Shown one piece after another: positions 53,690 to 61,239 of a stretch of 64,000 nt of DNA. The notes under the pieces were generated by a model. It was not told where the DNA came from and did not search any database. It saw only the letters and a list, made by a program, of their open reading frames with translations. The stretch's first letter is position 1, and every line of letters starts with the position of its first letter. Position numbers and translations under genes: made by a program. The DNA lies in NCBI GenBank assembly GCA_963718635.1, contig OY970367.1:3348001-3412000 (forward strand), written 5' to 3'. Origin of the DNA: JAIOQJ01 sp963718635 (GTDB lineage: Bacteria > Planctomycetota > Planctomycetia > Gemmatales > Gemmataceae).

Positions 53690-55216
53690 CCCCCACATCC
53701 CGTTCGCTTCCGCGTTCGACGTATACTCTCCCAAGCTCACGCGCGTATCTTCCACCGTCTGCGTTCCGCGCATCTGCCAGACGGCATAAGCGGTCACATC
53801 GACCTGGTCGTCTTCTTTGTCTTCGAAGCCGTTGAAGCGGACGAGTTCATCGATGTACGGCTTCACCCATTCCGCTTCACACGGCAGCCAGAGTTGGCCG
53901 GCCTCGGCTAGAAAGATTGCCGGCGAAGCACGTGCCAGCTTGCCTTTGCCTTCGTGGCTGATTTCGCGGATCGGCGGCAAGCCCGGGATGCGCCGGGCCT
54001 CATTTACGATGCTCACCTGGAAGCCGTTCGCTTCGACGGCGATCCACTCCGCCTGCCAACGCCGGCAGACGCGCTTCAAACAGGGGACGATCGCTTCGAT
54101 CCCCATGCGGCCGCGGTCCATCTCCAATAGCAACAGGTCGCTGGATGGCGTGACGGCCCAAACTCCGATCGCGGTGTGGTCGGCTTCTGGCTTGGCGCTC
54201 GCTGCCGGATCGCAGGTGATGAAGATCGTGCAGGATGCCTTGCGAATGCTCGATACGCCCAGCTGCCAGCTATCGCCTTCATCGGTGTAACGTTGTTGGA
54301 ACCAGTCTTCTTTGAAGCGGTTGCCGCCGGCGACGATCGGCGATTGTTGATACATCCCGGCATACAGGCCCGAACCCTGCGTGGCCCGGGCAGTTTCAAA
54401 GTAAGGAAGCCCGAATCGCTCCGGCCAAAGCGGTTCGCCCGGCGCGCGATCGTCGTCCGGGTGCGGGTTATCGTCGGCCAGGCCGGGCAGGCGCAGCACC
54501 GTCCACTGGTCGGCCTTCGAATCCTCGTTCATCCGCCGCAGCAGCCGGCCCGCGATGTCGTCGTCGTGCCAGCGCGTCATCGTCAGCAAGATGCGGGCAT
54601 CGGACGTTTGCCGTGTCCAAAATGTCGAAGTATACCAGTGGTCGAGATTATCGCGGACCTGAGCTGAGAACGCATCGTCGAAGTTCTTCACGGGGTCGTC
54701 GAGGATCAGCAGGTCGGCGCCCATGCCGGTGATGCCGCCGCCCACGCCGGTCGCACGATAGCTCCCTTCGCGCCCGACGATTTCGAACATCTCATCGGTG
54801 CGAACAGCACGTTGATTGCGAGCGCCAGGCGTGGCGAGCGTCACGTTCGGGAACAATTCGCGGTAAGAGTCCGAATCAATGATACGCTGGCAATCGCGAT
54901 TCATCATGGTGGCTAGATGCGCCGAATAAGAGCAGGCGATGACGCGCTTATCGGGGTATTTGCCGAGGAAAAAGGCAGGCAGCCTACGCGAGACCAGTTC
55001 CGACTTGCCGTGCCGGGGCGGCATGAAGACCATCAGCCGTTTCGTCTGCCCCTTCAGCAACCGATCGATCTGCGTCGTCAGCAGCCGATGCGGTCGAGCC
55101 GCGTCGAAGCCGGGCCGCGTCCACAAGGCGAACGGCAATAGCCTGCTGCGCACCCTTTCCTTCCGCACCTCCTGCCGCCAGAGTAAGAAGTCGGTCGAGT
55201 TCGTCGAGTTGCTCAT
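53684..55216 (-). CDS. terL: Terminase large subunit
   Basis: 510 residues. The ATPase half has MVFMPPRHGKSELVSRR (Walker A-like) and ADLLILDDPVKNFDDAF (Walker B). The nuclease half has FITCDPAASAKPEADHTAIGVWAV and VSIVNEARRIPG. This drives phage DNA into the capsid and cuts it. The length and motif set are normal. The start at 55216 overlaps the small-subunit frame by about 230 bases. It is intact, unlike several neighbours. Confidence 0.95.
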   Translation of the reverse strand: MSNSTNSTDFLLWRQEVRKERVRSRLLPFALWTRPGFDAARPHRLLTTQIDRLLKGQTKRLMVFMPPRHGKSELVSRRLPAFFLGKYPDKRVIACSYSAHLATMMNRDCQRIIDSDSYRELFPNVTLATPGARNQRAVRTDEMFEIVGREGSYRATGVGGGITGMGADLLILDDPVKNFDDAFSAQVRDNLDHWYTSTFWTRQTSDARILLTMTRWHDDDIAGRLLRRMNEDSKADQWTVLRLPGLADDNPHPDDDRAPGEPLWPERFGLPYFETARATQGSGLYAGMYQQSPIVAGGNRFKEDWFQQRYTDEGDSWQLGVSSIRKASCTIFITCDPAASAKPEADHTAIGVWAVTPSSDLLLLEMDRGRMGIEAIVPCLKRVCRRWQAEWIAVEANGFQVSIVNEARRIPGLPPIREISHEGKGKLARASPAIFLAEAGQLWLPCEAEWVKPYIDELVRFNGFEDKEDDQVDVTAYAVWQMRGTQTVEDTRVSLGEYTSNAEANGMWGR

Positions 55217-55557
55217 CGGTCAATCTCCCGAGGTCGAGAAGCTCCGGCGGCACAGCGTCGCCAACATCGTAGACTCCGCTCACTTCGCCGCTATCGCCGA
55301 AGCCGCGTTCGCACCCGGCGGTCTTCAAGGCAAACGTCACCGCCCACGACTGCCCTTCCAACATCGCATTTTTCAGCGCGCTCTCGGCGATATCGACCAT
55401 CTCTTCGCGCATCGCGCAGGCACTTGCGCAAGCTAGGGTCGGCATCCAGCCACGCGGTTAACTGAGACCGCGGCACCTGCATCGTATTCGCGATAAACGA
55501 CAGATTGCCCGAATACTTGGCGATCATCTCAGGGAGATTCGCGGGAGGTGATGGCAT
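54984..55557 (-). CDS. terS: Terminase small subunit (frameshifted, end uncertain)
   Basis: The first part MPSPPANLPEMIAKYSGNLSFIANTMQVPRSQLTAW is a helix-turn-helix that recognises the packaging site. The second part, in another frame after about 55408, reads EEMVDIAESALKNAMLEGQSWAVTFALKTAGCE and LTDEQLDELDRLLTLAAGG, the oligomerisation and tail region. A missing GC dinucleotide in GATGCGCG would join them. The second frame runs to 54984, overlapping terL by 230 bases, so the true stop may be hidden by another indel; the overlap is not biologically convincing. Confidence 0.7.
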
Positions 55558-55589
55558 GGGGGGGCTCCGTGTGTGTGTGTGTGAAGCCG

Positions 55590-55752
55590 CGACGCGAAGG
55601 CTTTGCGCAGCGGAGCGATTTCTTGCATTAAGCGATATAAATTCCCGTTCGCCGCGACGCGAAGGCTTTGCGCAGCGGAGCGCTTTCTTGCCGAGAGCGC
55701 TCGCCGTCGCCGAAGTCGCTCCGCTGCGCAAAGCCTTCGCGTCGCGGCTAAC
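55590..55752. repeat. GCGCTCCGCTGCGCA-family palindromes
   Basis: A half copy at 55590-55612 and a full one at 55650-55752 (GCCGCGACGCGAAGGCTTTG arm, then a longer loop). Its distal end is next to the ABC-GNAT gene. Confidence 0.8.
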
Positions 55753-55776
55753 GCGCGCTGAATCGCGGCTCGCCTT

Positions 55777-56898
55777 TCACCCAATCCCAAATCGCTTCGC
55801 GGCTTGATAGCGAGCTTCGCCCACATATTGGAAGCCGGCCGTGTAGCGGTTGGTGGCGCGCGTTCGGCCCCAGTCTCGTTCACCCTTCGCTTCGCTGCCG
55901 TTGTGCGTGGCCAGGCCTGGCTTGCGGATCAGGCGCCAGTTCTCGGAGTTGCAGCGATGCCGAATCATGGCCGGGTTGCTCGTGGTGCTGTGATACGCCT
56001 TGCCGGTGACGAGCATGAGCGAAGCGACGTATTCGCTCAGGGCATTGCCGATGCCGACGCCTTGAAAATCGGGAAGGCAGACGGTGCGATGTTCGCGCCA
56101 GAAGCCGCCGCCGCGAGCTGTTTGATGCAGGCACGACGCGAACGCCGCCGGCTTCCCTTCGAAGCGGGCCACAAAGCATTTGGCCGTGCGGTTGAGGGAC
56201 GTATCTAAATAGTGATGATGCTTGAATAGATGCCAAGCCGAGTGATGGACCCGTTCGATTTCGAGATCGATGCGAGGCCTTCCCCGAAGCGACCTCCGGG
56301 TAAATTCACCGCTCGGCATCTCCAACACCCAATCGGGATCGAGCCATTCGATCACATCGTAGTGACAGGTGACCGCCACCAGCTTGCGCCTGGCGCTCCT
56401 GACACATTTCGCCACCGCGGCCGAGCCGATGCGGGCAACGGTGCGATCGACAACGCTGGTGAATTCATCAATGACCGTAAGTAAGCGCGACTCGGATAAT
56501 GCTCGCGCCAAGGTGGCGCGAAATTGCTCGCCATTCGACAGACAGCGAAATGGCCTCAGCCACGACGGCGGCGTCGAGAAGCCGACGGCCGACAGCAGCC
56601 CGGTTACTTCCTTGATCGATAGCTGTGAAGGAAAGGCATCCACCAGCGAGCGATCGGTCGGCCAGAGGTAGCCATCCACTAGATGCGTGTCAAAGGCTTC
56701 CCGGGCGATGGTGCTCTTACCGCTCCCCGATGGGCCGACGATCAACCCGATCGACCAGCCAAAGCCTTCGATCGGCAGCTCGACCTGAAAGCGCCGTTCG
56801 CTGCGCTGTGATGGGGCAACATCGAAAAGCCCTTCGAGCTGCAACACCCTCGGCGTGCGCTTGATTTCTACGGATTTTCGGCAATCTATGGTTGGCAT
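55777..56898 (-). CDS. ABC-type ATPase fused to GNAT-fold domain
   Basis: 373 residues. Residues from about 55 form a complete ABC ATPase: GPSGSGKSTIA (Walker A), the signature CLSNGEQFRATLARAL, LLTVIDEFTSVVD (Walker B) and the H-loop VAVTCHYDVIEWL, with no membrane domain. Residues from about 220 form a GNAT-type acyltransferase (IERVHHSAWHLFKHHHYL, and LPDFQGVGIGNALSEYV, motif A). This domain order is that of the COG2401 family (ABC ATPase fused to predicted acetyltransferase). The phage Mu Mom protein is also a GNAT-fold DNA base modifier, so DNA modification is a plausible but unproven role. The start at 56898 is likely; an upstream Met at 56922 is possible. Confidence 0.85.
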   Translation of the reverse strand: MPTIDCRKSVEIKRTPRVLQLEGLFDVAPSQRSERRFQVELPIEGFGWSIGLIVGPSGSGKSTIAREAFDTHLVDGYLWPTDRSLVDAFPSQLSIKEVTGLLSAVGFSTPPSWLRPFRCLSNGEQFRATLARALSESRLLTVIDEFTSVVDRTVARIGSAAVAKCVRSARRKLVAVTCHYDVIEWLDPDWVLEMPSGEFTRRSLRGRPRIDLEIERVHHSAWHLFKHHHYLDTSLNRTAKCFVARFEGKPAAFASCLHQTARGGGFWREHRTVCLPDFQGVGIGNALSEYVASLMLVTGKAYHSTTSNPAMIRHRCNSENWRLIRKPGLATHNGSEAKGERDWGRTRATNRYTAGFQYVGEARYQAAKRFGIG

Positions 56899-57026
56899 GG
56901 GGGTACTCGTTACGGCCATCAAGCGTAAAGACGCGACGCATTAGCGCAATTTTGAAACTCGGTGCGCAGAATAGTTCCGGCAAATGACCTCGTTACTAGA
57001 TACAAAACTCGTTACCAGACAAAAGC

Positions 57027-57164
57027 CTCGTTGCCAGGCTCTGCCTGGTAACGGGTCGTCGAGGCTCTGCCTCGCGTATCTCGCGAGACAAGCCTCACGA
57101 CGGATAGCCTGCCCAACGAGGCAGAGCCTCATCGACCCGTTACCAGGCAGAGCCTGGTAACGAG
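57027..57164. repeat. GTTACCAGGCTCTGCC element, full length (138 bp)
   Basis: Full form: CTCGTTGCCAGGCTCTGCC end, GAGGCTCTGCCTCGCG, a spacer with ATCTCGCG and GATAGCCTGCCC, then the mirrored other end GGCAGAGCCTGGTAACGAG. Nearly identical in length and order to 58583-58720 and 59180-59316. A degenerate extra fragment precedes it. Confidence 0.85.
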
Positions 57165-57184
57165 AGGCGCGCGAAAATCGCCGA

Positions 57185-57733
57185 TTACGAAATCAGCGCT
57201 CGACACACCAAGCGCTCTTCCGCAAAGCGCTCCAACAGTTCCACCTGTTGCTCTTCGGATTCACATTGAATGAGAATCGCATATTGGCCGCGTGGCGTTT
57301 CCTGCCGGGCGACTTCCTTTTGCGCCATCGCCTCTAACATGCCCGCCAGATCTTTGCCTTTGACTTTCACCGAATTCATCAACGTCTCAAGCTGGGCCTT
57401 GTTGGTGGCGGCCATGGCCGCGATGGGGTCGTAGACCAACAGTAATTTGTCGGCCTCGGCATCATCGAGATCGGTAATGGCTACATCCCACTGGCCGCCC
57501 AAGTCTTTGCGCAGATGGCCATCAATGAGAGTGAGCGCTCCGCCGTTGCGCTGCGAGTGATAGGCATAGAGTTCGCCCACTTGGCCGACATCTTCCAGAA
57601 TGCCTTGCAGCGCTTTGCGCTGGGTCGTGGGATGTTCGCGCCAATTGCGTTCATTCAATGCTAGTTCGGCTACATTCATCCGCCGGCGCTCGACCACGCG
57701 ATTGCGCAGGAGTGGTTTTTTGTTTTTGCTCAT
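57185..57733 (-). CDS. ParB-like nuclease-domain protein
   Basis: 182 residues. VAELALNERNWREHPTTQRKALQGILEDVG, then GALTLIDGHLRKDLGGQW and VAITDLDDAEADKLLLVYDPIAA, is the ParB N-terminal fold in the variant common in phages (DGHLR instead of GERR). It may bind CTP or nick DNA; the function of these phage variants is unknown. It stands next to the ABC-GNAT fusion, so the two may act on the same target. Motif copy 57734 abuts its start codon. Confidence 0.85.
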   Translation of the reverse strand: MSKNKKPLLRNRVVERRRMNVAELALNERNWREHPTTQRKALQGILEDVGQVGELYAYHSQRNGGALTLIDGHLRKDLGGQWDVAITDLDDAEADKLLLVYDPIAAMAATNKAQLETLMNSVKVKGKDLAGMLEAMAQKEVARQETPRGQYAILIQCESEEQQVELLERFAEERLVCRALIS

Positions 57734-57750
57734 GCACTAGCTTAGGGGCA
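57734..57750 (-). promoter_or_regulatory. Shared motif copy 6 (CCCCTAAGCT core)
   Basis: On the minus strand TGCCCCTAAGCTAGTGC ends at the ATG of the ParB-like gene (57733). It is the copy nearest to the sigma-factor gene, just upstream in transcription order. Confidence 0.6.
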
Positions 57751-57764
57751 TCGAAATGAGAATG

Positions 57765-57921
57765 TTAACCGCGACCCTTTGGGGAGCGCGACGCTAGCCG
57801 CGACCCTTAGGGGAGCGCGACGCTAGCCGCGACCCTTTGGGGAGCGCGACGTTAGCCGCGACCCTTTGGGGAGCGGTCAGCGCCCGCTCCCCCAAGGGTC
57901 GCGGCTAACAAAGGGTCGCGG
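57765..57921. repeat. Four tandem 29-base units plus mirrored half
   Basis: Four direct copies of a unit with CGCGACCCTTTGGGGAGCG (one with TTAGGGG) are followed by reversed copies with CCCCAAGGGTCGCGGCTAAC. Unit length is constant at about 29 bases without spacers, which rules out CRISPR. Slippage from one ancestral palindrome is likely. Confidence 0.8.
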
Positions 57922-58473
57922 CTAACAAGACGCTCCCGCCGCTTCGCGGAGCGCTGCACAGGCCGCCTTGTAGCGCCGCAGCTCCGTCTTGCGCTGCAGG
58001 CCTAGCTGTTTGCCGCCCATTTTGTGGCGTTTCATGATGGTGGCCCGATCGATGGGCGGCAGCTTCTTCAGCACGTCCTTCAGCTTGCTGATCACATCTT
58101 CCGGCTCGTCCTCGGGCATTTCGTGGAGGAAAGATCCCTTCACTCGGTCCGGCTCCTGGATGCCGATCGGCGCCACGCCGACCGATGTGACATAGCGATA
58201 AAGCCGACGCCGGATGCAATCGCCGGCATAGGTGCTGAAGAGGTATCCTCGGTCGGGATTGAACCACTTGGCGGCATCCATGACCGCCAGCGAGCCCTCC
58301 TGAATGAGATCGTCCATTTCGAGGTGACAGCCCTGCCGGGCGTGCACCAACGCGACCTGCCGAATGAGACCATTCTGAGAGTCGAGCAATTCAGCGAGTG
58401 CATCCCGATCGCCCGCTTTGGCGAGCCTGGCCAGTTCCAGTTGTTCGTGAGCACCAAAGGTTTTGAATGACAT
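57922..58473 (-). CDS. Sigma-70-family RNA polymerase sigma factor (phage type)
   Basis: 183 residues. Region 2 is clear: LIRQVALVHARQGCHLEMDDLIQEGSLAVMDAAKWFNPDRGYLFSTYAGDCIRRRLYRYV, with the core-binding DLIQEG and the DNA-contacting FSTYA segment. A shorter region 4-like end (LKKLPPIDRATIMKRHKMGGKQ) follows. It presumably directs polymerase to module promoters; the CCCCTAAGCT motif is a candidate target. Start ribosome-binding site AGAGGAAA. Confidence 0.82.
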   Translation of the reverse strand: MSFKTFGAHEQLELARLAKAGDRDALAELLDSQNGLIRQVALVHARQGCHLEMDDLIQEGSLAVMDAAKWFNPDRGYLFSTYAGDCIRRRLYRYVTSVGVAPIGIQEPDRVKGSFLHEMPEDEPEDVISKLKDVLKKLPPIDRATIMKRHKMGGKQLGLQRKTELRRYKAACAALREAAGASC

Positions 58474-58582
58474 AGTTTTCCTCTGTTAGAATTTCAGAGC
58501 CGCGACTGTGAGGAAGCGGATATTGAGCGAAGAATCCGACAAAAAGATAACGGCAAAAAATAAAAATAAAATTGGATTTGCT

Positions 58583-58720
58583 CTCGTTACCAGGCTCTGC
58601 CTGGTAACGGGTCGTCGAGGCTCTGCCTCGCGTATCTCGCGAAACAAGTCTCGCTGCTGATAGCCTGCCCAACGAGGCAGAGCCTCATCGACCCGTTACC
58701 AGGCAGAGCCTGGTAACGAG
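58583..58720. repeat. GTTACCAGGCTCTGCC element, full length (138 bp)
   Basis: Second full copy, nearly identical to 57027-57164 including the spacer. Both ends are the CTCGTTACCAGGCTCTGCC palindrome in opposite orientation. Confidence 0.88.
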
Positions 58721-58738
58721 AGATTTCGTGCGCCGCTC

Positions 58739-59005
58739 TTAAACGCGCCCGAGTTCCACACCCGCAGGCAGGATCGACGCGACGACGAGTGCAGCGAGCC
58801 ACTTGACTTTTTCTTCGTCGCTGCCGGTGCAGGTCCGGGCGATCATGGAGGCCACGCTGCCGACCAGGAAGGCCGACAGGCTGATGGCGTCATCTTCGTG
58901 CATGGCCGGCGCGATAGCCGCCACATAACGGCAGACTGCCAGCCCCGGGTTTTCTTTGTCTTCGAACAAGTACTGGCGAGCGAGTGCGAGATGATCGGTA
59001 GTCAT
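58739..59005 (-). CDS. Unknown phage-module protein, 88 aa
   Basis: Helical small protein (MTTDHLALARQYLFEDKENPGLAVCRYVAAIAPAMHEDD) with two hydrophobic stretches (AISLSAFLVGSVASMIA, WLAALVVASILPAGV), perhaps membrane-associated. No family recognised. Lies between the ParB-like and sigma-factor genes. Confidence 0.6.
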   Translation of the reverse strand: MTTDHLALARQYLFEDKENPGLAVCRYVAAIAPAMHEDDAISLSAFLVGSVASMIARTCTGSDEEKVKWLAALVVASILPAGVELGRV

Positions 59006-59045
59006 GTGAGTTTTCCTTTGTGTGAGTGTGTGAGTTTGTAAGGCG

Positions 59046-59316
59046 AGCGAACTACGTAAGAAGTCGGGTTAAATGCTGGCTAAGCAGCCTTGGGCGAGCC
59101 GGGAGCGTAAGCGACTGGAGAATTAGGAGGTGACTTCATACATCTCCGGTCACTCACGTTCCCGGCTCGCCTATTCAAACTCGTTACCAGGCTCTGCCTG
59201 GTAACGGGTCGTCGAGGCTCTGCCTCGAGTTTCTTTGAGTGATACGCGCCACTGCTGATAGCCGGTCCAACGAGGCAGAGCCTCATCGACCCGTTACCAG
59301 GCGGAGCCTGGTAACG
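59046..59316. repeat. AACTACGTAAG fragment and full GTTACCAGG element
   Basis: The fragment of the GGCGAGCC family and the GGCGAGCCGGGAGCGTAAGC palindrome (59094-59170) precede a third full GTTACCAGG element at 59180-59316 (137 bases). Nothing else fills the gap 59006-59342. Confidence 0.8.
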
Positions 59317-59342
59317 AGATTTCGCGCTTGCTTCGTACCCTT

Positions 59343-59990
59343 TCAATCCGAAAGCAACAAATACCCCTCCGCCACTTCCTGCAGATCGACGTGTAGCGTT
59401 TCGTAGCCGCCTAAGCTAATAAAGCCGGCGTTGGCGCACGTCGGGCAGTTGTCGGCTCGGCCGCCGCACGATGGGCAGACGCAGTAAGGTTCCGCGCTGG
59501 CGATGAGCGTTTTCACGCGGCGAAGGCAGTCGCCCGCCTGGCGGAAATCGAAGTGCTTCCCGGAAGGTCGAAGTTGGCGATCGATGACGGTTCGCTCCAA
59601 AGCTTCCGTCTGTTCGATCCCGGCCTTGAACGCGGGAACATCGTTGAAGATCTCCAGCATGGCGCCGTCGAGCGGGCGGCGAAGTCGATCCATCGGTTCG
59701 CCTGGCTTGGCGAGGTAACGGGGCTTGCCGGTCTCGGCATCGATGCCGTGCTCTTCTCCTCGCGTCACGGCCGGCTTGGCATGGGTATCCTGGGCGTCGA
59801 TGATTTCGCCAGCCAATTGGACGCTCACGCCGGCCTTCTGCGCGATCTGTTCGCAGGTGGCGCTATCGCCCAACTCGCGCAGCGCCTCGGTGATGCGCAC
59901 GCGAGCCGCCGCTTGGAACTCCGGCTCGCTCAATGCGCCTTTTTGAAGCTTGCGTTCCGCGGCCTCGCGCCGGCGGACTTCGACCATCAC
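59343..59990 (-). CDS. Zinc-ribbon protein, possibly the C-terminal half of the ParB-like protein
   Basis: 215 residues. A helix-rich first half (QKAGVSVQLAGEIIDAQ resembles a helix-turn-helix) is followed by CVCPSCGGRADNCPTCANAGF, a zinc ribbon with two CxxC pairs. The start overlaps the upstream gene's stop by four bases, but the alternative frame before it reads FRAGSLSLETVMVEVRRREAAERK after the ParB part. Adding one T at about 60020 makes a single protein of about 471 residues. I list the two halves separately because this join is less certain than the others. Confidence 0.65.
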   Translation of the reverse strand: MMVEVRRREAAERKLQKGALSEPEFQAAARVRITEALRELGDSATCEQIAQKAGVSVQLAGEIIDAQDTHAKPAVTRGEEHGIDAETGKPRYLAKPGEPMDRLRRPLDGAMLEIFNDVPAFKAGIEQTEALERTVIDRQLRPSGKHFDFRQAGDCLRRVKTLIASAEPYCVCPSCGGRADNCPTCANAGFISLGGYETLHVDLQEVAEGYLLLSD

Positions 59991-60757
59991 CGTTTCCAGC
60001 GACAGGCTCCCGGCCCGGAACGCTTCCAGAGATCGGGATGATCTTCCTTAAGGAGACACCAATGCCGAAATTGCTCGTGCGTGATGGCGCCACTCTCCAA
60101 CGCGTTGAAGGCTTCGAAATGGTCGTCCTGCTGTTTGAGCGCCGCCTTGGCCTGGGGAATGGTCAAAGTTCCTGCCAAGACCATCTTGCCAAGGGACGGA
60201 CAGAGGGCGTTTATGTTCTCCGCATCCTGAACATAACGACCGTTGGAACCGACCGCGGCGGCGGCTTGATCGCGACTTTCGCTCTCCGTTTTCCCACGAC
60301 TTTCTCGGATTTCGCCTTCCGGAAATATTTCCGGAAGGCGTTCCCCGCTCCGCAATCTGTTGGTGATTTCGGCACCCTTTTTCGCGCCTTCCAGCCTTCG
60401 CGCCGCGTTTTCTCTTCTGAACTGATCGATAAGCTCAATCGCCACCATGGCAGCTTGGGAGCTAGTCAGATGACGCCGGGCGATGTTGGTGGAGACGATG
60501 TAAGCCGTGATGCTCGGGCCGATGTCGTCGTCGGTGACATAGCGGACAGCCGGCTCGATGCCGAGCCGAGCACAGGCCGCGAAGCGGTTGCGGCCGTCGA
60601 TGCCTTTGCCGTGCGCTTCGGGCCAGTTGTCGCCTTCGTAGATTTCGATGGGCTTGCGCAAGCCATTAACGCGGATGTCTTCAACAAACTGATCGAACTC
60701 GGCGCCGGCCATCAGCGGAAACGCTTTCGCGGCCGGATGCCACATAAACTCGTGCAT
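59987..60757 (-). CDS. ParB-like nuclease-domain protein (first in module)
   Basis: 256 residues as read. The ParB N-terminal domain appears as FDQFVEDIRVNGLRKPIEIYEGD, GIDGRNRFAACARLGIEPAVRYV and VSTNIARRHLTSSQAAMVAIELI, with the phage variant DGRNR. It is the first gene of the minus-strand module; a terminator-like hairpin lies just upstream. It may act in replication, partition or modification. The last 12 residues may be wrong if a base is missing near 60020. Confidence 0.82.
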   Translation of the reverse strand: MHEFMWHPAAKAFPLMAGAEFDQFVEDIRVNGLRKPIEIYEGDNWPEAHGKGIDGRNRFAACARLGIEPAVRYVTDDDIGPSITAYIVSTNIARRHLTSSQAAMVAIELIDQFRRENAARRLEGAKKGAEITNRLRSGERLPEIFPEGEIRESRGKTESESRDQAAAAVGSNGRYVQDAENINALCPSLGKMVLAGTLTIPQAKAALKQQDDHFEAFNALESGAITHEQFRHWCLLKEDHPDLWKRSGPGACRWKR

Positions 60758-60771
60758 GGGTTTCTCCTTTC

Positions 60772-60831
60772 AAAAAGGTGTCAGGACCCTTTAAATCGCG
60801 AAGCCGGATTAAAGGGTCCTGACACCTTTTT
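60772..60831. terminator. Palindrome at the upstream edge of the module
   Basis: Perfect arms of about 23 bases (AAAAAGGTGTCAGGACCCTT type) around TCGCGAAGCCGGA, with A-run on one side and T-run on the other, so it can work in both directions. It insulates the module start from the DoxX-like gene. Confidence 0.7.
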
Positions 60832-60962
60832 GACTCTTGGTGAAAAGGGACACCCGAATATAAGGAAAAGCCATGTGGCATTGCTGCTGGCGCTTCGTTG
60901 TTATTTTTGCGCATTTTGCCAACGCGGCGCCAACCGGGCGCCAACGTTTTGCGCAGACTCGT

Positions 60963-61020
60963 CGTAGCACGAGCGTCTCGCTTGTGCCGCACGAGGAGCA
61001 CAAGCGAGACGCTTGCTACG
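60963..61020. repeat. Inverted repeat, GTAGCANGNGCGTCTCGC
   Basis: Arms 60963-60987 and 60998-61020 (GCGTCTCGCTTGTGC against its complement). No coding frame is convincing in 60840-61239, so this gap appears to be regulatory or non-functional. Confidence 0.75.
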
Positions 61021-61239
61021 TGGTTGAATACGCGTTCGCTCAAACGAGCGTTCTATGTTACGAAAAGCCCGTTTTGTATAATAAGGAAGCAAAACCAAGC
61101 GGCTTATGTCGCGGCCGCAACATATTGGTGAGGTAGGTAGTTAAAATGCACGACATTGTTCATGTCTGGCAGTAATTGGTAATGTTGATAATTAGCGCTT
61201 ACTCAAACGATCATTCCGTGTTCACCGTAGACCGATTTC

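Noticed and set aside
57765..57921. Tandem units as a CRISPR array
   Set aside because: Units are contiguous without spacers and partly reversed; no cas gene in the window.
28559..60757. Integrase or att sites at the phage-module edges
   Set aside because: No integrase-like frame and no clear direct repeat pair was found at either edge within the window; tRNA genes are not seen here.
60681..61043. ORFs in the gap before the DoxX-like gene
   Set aside because: They overlap palindromes and each other, have no family-like sequence and no convincing ribosome-binding site.
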